Shown here piece after piece: positions 1 through 5,181 of a DNA stretch of 5,347 bases; within the stretch, counting starts at the first letter, position 1, and each line of letters opens with the position of its first letter. The DNA is taken from the NCBI GenBank assembly GCA_031362155.1, contig JANLRZ010000224.1:1-5347 (forward strand). Reading direction: 5' to 3'. The stretch is from JAENVU01 sp031362155 (GTDB taxonomy: Bacteria; Actinomycetota; Acidimicrobiia; IMCC26256; JAENVU01). The notes under the pieces are model-generated. The model saw nothing but the letters and a program-made list of their open reading frames with translations. It searched no databases and was not told the origin of the DNA. Both the position numbers and the translations under genes were made by a program.

Positions 1-279
1 GCGGTGGCCGCAGATGCCGTCGCGACCGGTCCCGCGCCGGAGTCGGGGCTCGATCCCCGCGCCACCTTCGGCTACGGCGTCATGACGAGCGCCAACTTCT
101 CCCGACGCTTCTGGGCCACGATCGACCAACCGGTCCTCGCCGTCGAGACCCCCGCCTCGACCACACCGCCGGGTGAACGCGCCGAACGACTCGCGTGGTT
201 CGGCGGCCCGGCCACCCTGGTCGAAGTCAATGCGACCGATCCTGGGACCGTCATCCAGGCAATCCGCGCCTGGCGCTGA
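1..279 (+). CDS. C-terminal fragment of an unidentified protein, possibly alpha/beta-hydrolase-like
   Basis: The frame is open from the first base and ends at TGA 277-279, so only the last 92 codons of a gene that starts outside the window are present. Third codon positions are overwhelmingly G or C, as in the other genes here, which supports real coding. The stretch 'DQPVLAVETP' followed by 'AERLAWFGG', 'TLVEV' and a final 'AIRAW' is arranged like the last strand, helix, strand and helix of an alpha/beta-hydrolase fold. The usual Gly-His of the catalytic histidine loop is not visible: 'ATDPG' stands where it would be expected. The hydrolase reading is therefore only a weak resemblance, and the fragment may belong to a non-catalytic relative or another family. 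The gene converges on the large minus-strand gene with 10 bp between the stop codons. Confidence 0.7.
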   Translation, partial: AVAADAVATGPAPESGLDPRATFGYGVMTSANFSRRFWATIDQPVLAVETPASTTPPGERAERLAWFGGPATLVEVNATDPGTVIQAIRAWR

Positions 280-298
280 CGGCTTCGGGTCAGACGCC
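272..298. terminator. Bidirectional hairpin between convergent genes, UUCG tetraloop
   Basis: GGCGCTGAC (272-280) pairs with GTCAG-A-CGCC (289-298, A294 bulged). C283-G288 also pairs and closes a TTCG tetraloop at 284-287, leaving G281-G282 as a small bulge. This makes a stem of about 10 base pairs capped by the very stable cUUCGg loop. The left arm contains the TGA of the upstream + gene; the right arm contains the stop of the - gene (TCA at 290-292 on the + strand). No T-run follows on either strand, so this would be a tail-less terminator of the kind often proposed for GC-rich actinobacteria. The structure is read directly from the sequence; terminator function is inferred from the convergent layout. 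Confidence 0.55.
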
Positions 299-3073
299 GG
301 AGTTGTTGAACGAGTCGAGTCGGTCCTTCTGAGCGAGCAGTTGGGCACGGGTCGACGCTGGGCTCAGGCGGACCAGCTCCGCTTGGGCAACCAGGTCAGA
401 GAACCTCGTGTCCGGAATACCGTCCCAGTTCGTGTCGACCAGATCGTTGAGCGCCACCCTCCCGTCGGCGAAGTTGAGCCACGCCGCGAGCAGTTGCACC
501 TCGAGGATCTCGGTGGCCACCGAGCTGCCGCTCTTGTCGAGGACGTCGGTGGCCCTTGCGATCGTCGAGACATCTCGCTGTTCGTTGAACACCGCGCTCA
601 TGAAGCCCGTGATCTTCAACATGCAGCGCAGTTGCGCCAGGGTGTGGTCCTGGGGCTTGCGGAGCTCCTTCTTGAAGTAGCCGTGGGATCGGGAGTCGAC
701 GAAGTTGCCGACCACGATGACCCACTGGTCGTCGGACGCCGATCCGCCGTCGTCGTCCGCGGCGGCGAACCGAACGTCGTACGCGCAGGCGTCACCGAAG
801 GTGTGGATGCGGGTGTCCGTGACATTGCGCGCGGTGCCGTCCGGGCTCGGGTCGGGATCCGGGTTCGGAGGGTTGTGCAACAACACGCTCGTGACGTCCG
901 GCGCGGGTGCGCCATCGTCCCAGTTCCAGGTGAGCGTCAGGTCGTCGCTGCCTGGGTCGGTGCTCTGCCCGACGAAGCCCACCGGGTCGCCGGCGTGCAC
1001 GATCACCGTCGGGATCCCGTTGACGAGCATCGTTCCTGTGTCGTCGATCGCGGCAGTCGGCGCGACGTTCGTGACCGTGAGGGCGACCGGGCCGGTGCCC
1101 GTGCCGCCGTCGTCATCGGTGACCGAGCCGGTCACGGTGAACCCACCGTCGTCCAGATACTGGTGCGTGCCGGCGATCGTTCCGGCGTCCGAGACTCCGG
1201 CCGAACCTTGCGTCACCACCGTCGGCGTCACCGCCTCCACCGGGCCGAAGCCCCAGTTGATCGATCCGGCGTAGGTGTCGTTCCAACCAGGGTCCACGAA
1301 ACTCGCGGTGTAGATGGTCGTCGAGCTCTCGGTCATGGATGCCGGCGTGACCGCCTTCACGATGATCACCGGTGCGACGTTCGAAACCGTGACCGTCCCG
1401 GACGCCGTCACCGGTCCAGCCGAGTCGCCGGTGGCGGTGACGGTTGCCGTGTAGGTCCCATCGTCGCTACAGCGGATCGTCGGCGTGAGTGTCGCCGCGC
1501 CCGCAACGATCACGCATACCGAGCCGACGTCGTTCCCGGCACTCGCCGTGATGGCCCACGAATAGGAAAGCGCGTCGCCATCGGGATCGTTCGCGGTTCC
1601 GGTGAGGCCGATCGCCGCGCCCTCAGCCCCCGACGCGGCGCCGACCGCTACGGTCGGCGCGGAGTTCCCTGGCCGCACGGCGGCGGTGTACACATCAAGG
1701 CCGCCGGTGCCGTTCGGGTTATCGCCGGTGCTGTTCGACGAGTCCGCCCACGACGGATACATGATCCCGCCGCCGAATGCGAGCCCCGTGTAGTCGCCGA
1801 GTTGCTGGTTGCCGTTCTGGGCATAGCCATTGGTCGGCGCGTCGGCGACTGCGACGTTCGCCGCCCAGTTGGCCCCGCCGTTGGTGCTCCACGACGCGAA
1901 GAGCGTGACGTCGTTGTTGGCGGTGCCGTCGAGGTCGGTCGCACTCGGTCCCCCGCCAACGTCACTGCGAGCGTCGTAGAAAGTCACGCCGACATCACCG
2001 TTCGACTGGTCGAGCGCAATCTTCGGGAGCATTTGCGAGTTCGTCCCGGCATCATTGTCCACGCGCACCGGTGCGCCCCACGTCGCCCCGTCGTCGGTGG
2101 ACGTGCGCACGAAGATGTTGAAGTCGTTGCTCTCGTCCGTCGCTTCGTCGGTGTACACGAGATACACCCGGTCGTCGTTGGCGCCGCCGGTGCGGTCCCA
2201 GGCGAGACCCGGTTCTGCGTCGACCGACCGAGTCTGCTGGGCAGGGAGGAAGTCGAAGCCACCCACGTTGGTACTCGTCACCGTGACCGCGGCCCCGAAG
2301 CCACCCGCACCGAGCCCGTCGGCGTCGGTGTGGACCAGGATGCTCGCGGGTCCCTGAGTCCCGGTCGGGGTCATGTAGACCACCATCACCTCACCCGACG
2401 GGCCGATCGCGATGTCACCGAAGTTGCCGGTGGTGGAGACATCTTGTTCTGCACCCCATGCGCCGAAGGCACCCGCGCCGGTGACACTGCGTCCACGAGC
2501 GGCGATACCGTTGGAGTCGTCACGCCACGCGACCCAGACTGCGCCTTCCCCGGCCACGACGGTCGGCTGGTCGAGGGAGCGGCCGGCGCCGGTGTCGACC
2601 GGACCGAGGTTCGTGAAGGTCGCACCAAGGTCAGTCGTGACGTAGAGCTCGATGGTGCGCGGCGTTCGCTGCAGATAGCCGACAAACAGGTTGCCGAACT
2701 CGTCCCATGCGAGGGTCGGGTCACAGCATGCAGCCGGGCGCCCGTCGCCACCAGCACCCGTGCCGGTCGCGAACGTTGTCCGCGTCCAGGTCGCGCCGCC
2801 GTTGGATGAGAACGACAAGGGCAAACCCACATCGCCGTTGAGGCCATTCGCCATCACCGCGATCTGCTGGGCGTTGTTCGGATTCACTGCGACCGCGGAC
2901 TCGTCCTCGTTCCCGGCAAGTGCGGTCGCGTTGCTCGGTGCTCCGACGGACGCCGCGCCGGCTGACGTCGTCGCGGTCGCGACCCACGCCCCGGCGATGA
3001 GTGCACTTGCGGTCACGGTCGCCAGCGCGCGTCGCGCGCGCGGTAGTTGAGTCCTCATCGAATGCCGAAACAT
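290..3073 (-). CDS. Secreted sialidase-like (BNR/Asp-box) beta-propeller protein with three PKD domains and a conserved-looking C-terminal module
   Basis: A 927-residue exported protein. Residues 1-40 form a signal peptide: Arg-rich start, hydrophobic core near 20-34, likely cleavage at 'TSAGA|AS'. Residues ~50-468 look like a sialidase-type beta-propeller with four Asp boxes: SSNGGATW (89-96), TTDLGATF (146-153), STDDGATW (325-332) and STNGGANW (396-403). Three PKD/Ig-like domains follow at ~470-566, 567-667 and 668-790, with hallmarks such as DPDGDALSYSW, HQYLDDGGFTVTGSV and TWNWDDG; the first two are joined to the next by a repeated V(S/T)NVAP linker. Residues ~791-927 form a separate, mostly helical module. 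I see no FRIP motif, LPXTG signal or C-terminal membrane helix, so sialidase activity is unproven and the protein is probably released or held non-covalently. ATG 3073 was chosen because GGGAGG precedes it and a signal peptide begins there; the frame is open to 3388, but that extension would overlap the upstream lipoprotein gene. Likely roles are glycan binding or surface adhesion. Confidence 0.93.
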   Translation of the reverse strand: MFRHSMRTQLPRARRALATVTASALIAGAWVATATTSAGAASVGAPSNATALAGNEDESAVAVNPNNAQQIAVMANGLNGDVGLPLSFSSNGGATWTRTTFATGTGAGGDGRPAACCDPTLAWDEFGNLFVGYLQRTPRTIELYVTTDLGATFTNLGPVDTGAGRSLDQPTVVAGEGAVWVAWRDDSNGIAARGRSVTGAGAFGAWGAEQDVSTTGNFGDIAIGPSGEVMVVYMTPTGTQGPASILVHTDADGLGAGGFGAAVTVTSTNVGGFDFLPAQQTRSVDAEPGLAWDRTGGANDDRVYLVYTDEATDESNDFNIFVRTSTDDGATWGAPVRVDNDAGTNSQMLPKIALDQSNGDVGVTFYDARSDVGGGPSATDLDGTANNDVTLFASWSTNGGANWAANVAVADAPTNGYAQNGNQQLGDYTGLAFGGGIMYPSWADSSNSTGDNPNGTGGLDVYTAAVRPGNSAPTVAVGAASGAEGAAIGLTGTANDPDGDALSYSWAITASAGNDVGSVCVIVAGAATLTPTIRCSDDGTYTATVTATGDSAGPVTASGTVTVSNVAPVIIVKAVTPASMTESSTTIYTASFVDPGWNDTYAGSINWGFGPVEAVTPTVVTQGSAGVSDAGTIAGTHQYLDDGGFTVTGSVTDDDGGTGTGPVALTVTNVAPTAAIDDTGTMLVNGIPTVIVHAGDPVGFVGQSTDPGSDDLTLTWNWDDGAPAPDVTSVLLHNPPNPDPDPSPDGTARNVTDTRIHTFGDACAYDVRFAAADDDGGSASDDQWVIVVGNFVDSRSHGYFKKELRKPQDHTLAQLRCMLKITGFMSAVFNEQRDVSTIARATDVLDKSGSSVATEILEVQLLAAWLNFADGRVALNDLVDTNWDGIPDTRFSDLVAQAELVRLSPASTRAQLLAQKDRLDSFNNSGV

Positions 3074-3079
3074 GGTGCC

Positions 3080-3085
3080 CCTCCC
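3080..3085 (-). promoter_or_regulatory. Shine-Dalgarno sequence deciding the start of the BNR/PKD gene
   Basis: Read on the minus strand, GGGAGG lies 6 nt before ATG 3073. The alternative in-frame ATG at 3058, which begins MRTQL, has no comparable purine-rich site, so the upstream ATG is preferred. Confidence 0.75.
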
Positions 3086-3101
3086 GTTGTCGCCAGTCCG
3101 C

Positions 3102-3115
3102 CACCAGCGCCGGTG
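3102..3115. repeat. Imperfect 14-bp palindrome at the predicted transcription start of the BNR/PKD gene
   Basis: CACCAGCGCCGGTG is palindromic except for one mismatched pair (A3106/C3111). It lies just downstream of the candidate -10 box and covers the expected transcription start, a common operator position. GC-rich DNA gives short palindromes by chance, so operator function is only a suggestion. Confidence 0.3.
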
Positions 3116-3117
3116 CG

Positions 3118-3146
3118 ACCGTAAACCTCTGATCCGCTCGTGTCCA
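3118..3146 (-). promoter_or_regulatory. Candidate housekeeping promoter of the BNR/PKD gene
   Basis: On the minus strand, TGGACA (3146-3141; 5 of 6 matches to TTGACA) is followed after exactly 17 nt by TACGGT (3123-3118), which fits the actinobacterial TANNNT -10 pattern. Transcription would start near 3111, giving a leader of about 38 nt that contains the Shine-Dalgarno site. The promoter lies wholly inside the 94-bp gap after the lipoprotein gene, so the two minus-strand genes need not be one operon. Found by eye; no transcript data. Confidence 0.5.
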
Positions 3147-3167
3147 TGGGCAACAACAGAAGTTGAC

Positions 3168-3674
3168 TCAGGGACAGGCGGCGGTCCCCGGTCCATCGAC
3201 GAACCGCACCGGCACTTCGAACCGGACTCCGGGAATCTCGCGACCTTCGGCCCGCAGTTGGATGGTGACCGAGCCCTCGCCCGTCCCCGACGGAAGCGCG
3301 ACGGTCGTCGAGCCGCGGCCAACCATGGCGGGAACGCTCGTCGTCTCGGAGCGGGTCCCGACCCGCACGCGTACCTCGAGTTCGGCATCGGGCTCTCGGG
3401 ACGTCCCCGTCAGCTCGTAGCAGAGGCGTACGGCGCGGCCGACCTTGGACCCGGCCCGTGGAGCGGTCAGCGCCAGCCGCCAGCCGCCAGCCTCGGGAAC
3501 CGCCGAGACCGGCGGCTGCGACGGGGCGGTCGACGTCGAACTCGAGGTCGGGTTCGAAGACCGGGCGGAGGACCGGGACGGGGACGACGTCGCGTCGGAA
3601 CCCCCCTCGCTCGAACACGCGGTGAACAGCACGCACCCGATCACCCCGACCACTGCCACACGCCGAAAGGACAT
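3168..3674 (-). CDS. Small lipoprotein with Ser/Thr/Pro-rich linker and one beta-rich (Ig-like) domain
   Basis: A 168-residue predicted exported lipoprotein of unknown function. MSFRR is followed by a short hydrophobic segment and the lipobox LFTAC, with the lipidated cysteine at residue 20. Phe at position -3 is less usual than Leu/Val/Ile but tolerable. Residues 21-58 are a Ser/Thr/Pro-rich, disordered linker typical of actinobacterial surface lipoproteins. Residues ~62-160 alternate in a beta-strand pattern (WRLALTAP, AVRLCYEL, AELEVRVRV, SVTIQLRAEG, VRFEVPVRFV), suggesting a single beta-sandwich. Cys85 and Cys167 could form a disulfide. ATG 3674 was chosen because the signal peptide begins there; the frame is open back to 3779, but that adds 35 residues without signal-like character. 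No strong Shine-Dalgarno site is visible: the nearest GGCGGG is rather distant. I do not recognise the family. Confidence 0.78.
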   Translation of the reverse strand: MSFRRVAVVGVIGCVLFTACSSEGGSDATSSPSRSSARSSNPTSSSTSTAPSQPPVSAVPEAGGWRLALTAPRAGSKVGRAVRLCYELTGTSREPDAELEVRVRVGTRSETTSVPAMVGRGSTTVALPSGTGEGSVTIQLRAEGREIPGVRFEVPVRFVDGPGTAACP

Positions 3675-3697
3675 GGACGCAGTCTGACCCGCCGACG

Positions 3698-3727
3698 GGC
3701 CGGCTGACCACCGGCGCAGTTCCGGCC
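3698..3727. repeat. Inverted repeat / hairpin in the lipoprotein gene leader
   Basis: GGCCGGCTG (3698-3706) pairs with CAG-TT-CCGGCC (3717-3727), forming 9 base pairs with a two-base bulge around a 10-nt loop. It ends 24 nt before the lipoprotein ATG on the minus strand. It could be an operator for either gene or a leader hairpin; chance is possible given the base composition. Confidence 0.35.
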
Positions 3728-3799
3728 AGCATGGCGACCAGTCGTTCATGCGGGCAAGATGCACAAGCGACCGGGGCACCCCGACCGCTCCGAGGCTGA

Positions 3800-3804
3800 G
3801 GGAG
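3800..3804 (+). promoter_or_regulatory. Ribosome binding site of the NTF2-like gene
   Basis: GGGAG lies 4 nt before ATG 3809, a slightly short but workable spacing. It supports this ATG as the start, in agreement with the N-terminus of the domain. Confidence 0.65.
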
Positions 3805-3808
3805 CACC

Positions 3809-4252
3809 ATGACGAAGTATCCGATCGAGGAGCTACGCGGCGCGTACGAGCATTTCTCGCGCGTCTCGGACGAGTGTGCCGCGTCAGCCGACTACAACGC
3901 GTTCGCCGACCTGTTCACCGAGGACTGCACGTACGTCGAGCACGTCTTTGGCGAGATGCGGGGGCGGGAAGCCGTCCGCAAATGGATCGTTCCGCTCATG
4001 AAGCAACCGCCGAACGACCAGATGACCTACACCCACGATTGGGTGCTGTTCGACGAGGAGAACGGTCGGGTGATCTTCTGCGCGAGGACCCACATGCCCG
4101 ATCTGGGCGACGGGCGCGACTACTCGACCACCAACTGGTCGATGATCGACTACGCCGGGAACGGCCGGTGGTTGCGCGAGGAAGACATCTACAATCCGGC
4201 GCACTTCGGCACCCTGCTCACCGATTGGCTCGCCGCGCAGCAGAATGGGTGA
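3809..4252 (+). CDS. SnoaL/NTF2-like domain protein (cone-shaped alpha+beta fold)
   Basis: A 147-residue cytoplasmic protein covering one complete NTF2-like domain. The N-terminal helix (4-30) leads into 'DYNAFADLFTEDCTYVEH' (28-45), then 'GRE..RKWI' (52-60) for the third helix, and beta strands at 'MTYTHDWVLFD' (72-82), 'RVIFCARTHM' (87-96), 'STTNWSMIDYAG' (106-117) and 'WLREEDIYNP' (121-130). This order is typical of SnoaL-like proteins, which act as small-molecule isomerases, cyclases, hydratases or binding partners. Polar residues that would face the pocket include Asp39, His45, His76, Asp77, Arg93 and Asn109, but no catalytic set can be assigned from sequence alone. The gene is intact, with no frameshift. 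It overlaps the following P450 gene by 8 bp (ATGGGTGA), indicating translational coupling and a shared pathway. Such pairs are frequent in actinobacterial degradation of hydrophobic compounds; the substrate here is unknown. Confidence 0.93.
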   Translation: MTKYPIEELRGAYEHFSRVSDECAASADYNAFADLFTEDCTYVEHVFGEMRGREAVRKWIVPLMKQPPNDQMTYTHDWVLFDEENGRVIFCARTHMPDLGDGRDYSTTNWSMIDYAGNGRWLREEDIYNPAHFGTLLTDWLAAQQNG

Positions 4253-5110
4253 TCCGTCGCTGAACACCTTCGACGACATGCTCGCGGGGGACGTGCGAGA
4301 CCCCTACCCCGACTTCGTGCGGTTGCGGAACGAGTCGCCGGTCCTGTGTCAGGAGCCCAGCGTCGAAGGCGGGCCACCTTCCTTCGTGGTGTACCGGCAC
4401 GCCGACGTGACCCAGGTGCTTCGCGACGGAGACACGTTCTCCTCCGCGGTGATCGCCGAGGGCATGCGCGACGTATGGGGCCGCAAGATCATCGTCGGCA
4501 TGGACGCGCCCGAGCATCACCACCACCGCGCGCTGGTCTCGGTCGCATTCCGTCAGCGCACGCTCGCCCGCTGGGAAGCCACGCTCGTGGGCCGGGTCGA
4601 CTGGGACCGGGCCATCGAATGCGCGCACGAGTCGCGCGAGTACCTCGCCCATATCCGGTCGAGCGGCAACCTCCTGTTTCCTGCTCCTCACCCACTCGCG
4701 CCCTCATTCCCCAGGCCATCGACGAGGGGCTGCGATTCGAGTCGCCCGTGCTCCTCACCCCTCGGGTCACGACGAAGGCGACCGTGCTGGACGGCGTCGA
4801 CATCCCCGCGGGCGCGATCGTCACGTCGATGTTGGGATCGGCCAACCGCGATCCCGAGGCATACCCCGACCCGGAGTCCTTCGACATCTTCCGTGACCCC
4901 AAGCAACATCTGTCGTTCGGAACCGGTCCGCACCTGTGCCTCGGCATGCACCTTGCCCGCTTGGAGACACGCGCGGCGCTCAACGCGCTCCTCGACCGTC
5001 TGCCCGATCTCCAATTCGACCAGCACGCGGCCGAGCGCACCGACGCGCACATCCACGGGAGCCTCTTGTTCCGGAGCCCGACCGCACTGCCCGTCACCTG
5101 GAGTCAGTAG
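4245..5110 (+). pseudogene. Cytochrome P450, internally deleted and frameshifted
   Basis: The start (ATG 4245, overlapping the NTF2-like stop) and end (TAG 5108-5110) look like a normal bacterial class I P450 of about 400 residues, but only ~288 codons' worth of DNA is present. The first frame carries the N-terminus (DPYPDFVRLR), the B-C region and the helix C heme contact (PEHHHHRAL, residues 89-97) through EATLVG. It then jumps to helix E/F-like VDWDRAIE (junction ~4590-4598) and from EYLAHI to SSGNLLF (junction ~4653-4659), skipping ~50 codons each time by comparison with remembered relatives. Between 4679 and 4703 the frame changes. The second frame resumes at LIPQAIDE and holds the ExxR motif (EGLR, 4724-4735), the RDPEAYPDP region, the heme loop FGTGPHLCLG (4916-4945; Cys codon 4937-4939) and a normal C-terminus. 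The I-helix AGxET oxygen-activation motif is absent, so no working enzyme can be made. Assembly error is the main alternative to true decay. Confidence 0.88.
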
Positions 5111-5166
5111 GTGTTGCGCGGCGACGGCGCGCCTCCCGGGGCCGATGGTCCCCAACCCCGTTCCCG

Positions 5167-5181
5167 CCGACGTAGCGTCGG
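5167..5181. repeat. Perfect inverted repeat directly abutting the glycosyltransferase start
   Basis: CCGACG (5167-5172) and CGTCGG (5176-5181) are exact reverse complements around a 3-nt TAG, and the next base begins ATG 5182. It occupies the place where a Shine-Dalgarno site would be expected. TAGCGT (5173-5178) fits TANNNT, but no good -35 box lies upstream. It may be an operator, a leader hairpin or chance. Confidence 0.4.

Larger units (their letters stand above)
3675..3808. promoter_or_regulatory. Divergent intergenic region between lipoprotein and NTF2-like genes
   Basis: These 134 bp separate two divergent start codons and would normally hold promoters for both. There is no TA dinucleotide in the region, so no TANNNT -10 box can exist here on either strand. 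The best + strand substitute is CAAGAT at 3755-3760, and it has no good -35. The region also holds a hairpin at 3698-3727 and a short inverted repeat CGGGG-CA-CCCCG at 3772-3783. Promoters may lie inside the neighbouring coding sequences or use another sigma factor. Confidence 0.4.

Noticed and set aside
173..2809. Very long + strand open frame (878 codons) opposite the BNR/PKD gene
   Set aside because: Its composition (Arg, Val, Gly, Asp and His runs with no domain pattern) is that of an antisense shadow in GC-rich DNA, and it overlaps both the upstream + gene and a minus-strand gene with a signal peptide, Asp boxes and PKD motifs.
3074..3388. N-terminal extension of the BNR/PKD frame by 105 codons
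   Set aside because: It would overlap the lipoprotein gene, bury the signal peptide internally and ignore the Shine-Dalgarno site before ATG 3073.
3675..3779. Longer start of the lipoprotein at 3779
   Set aside because: The extra 35 residues have no signal character and would place the hydrophobic segment and lipobox too far from the N-terminus.
4346..4702. Arg-rich N-terminal part of the second P450 frame as a separate protein
   Set aside because: It is an out-of-frame reading of the first P450 segment; only the part from about 4700 onward resembles a protein family.
4679..4703. Programmed ribosomal frameshift in the P450
   Set aside because: No slippery heptamer or downstream structure was evident, and a frameshift would not restore the missing I helix.
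5138..5153. GGGG...CCCC hairpin after the P450 as a terminator
   Set aside because: Only four G-C pairs are continuous before a mismatch, and there is no T-tract; too weak in this base composition.
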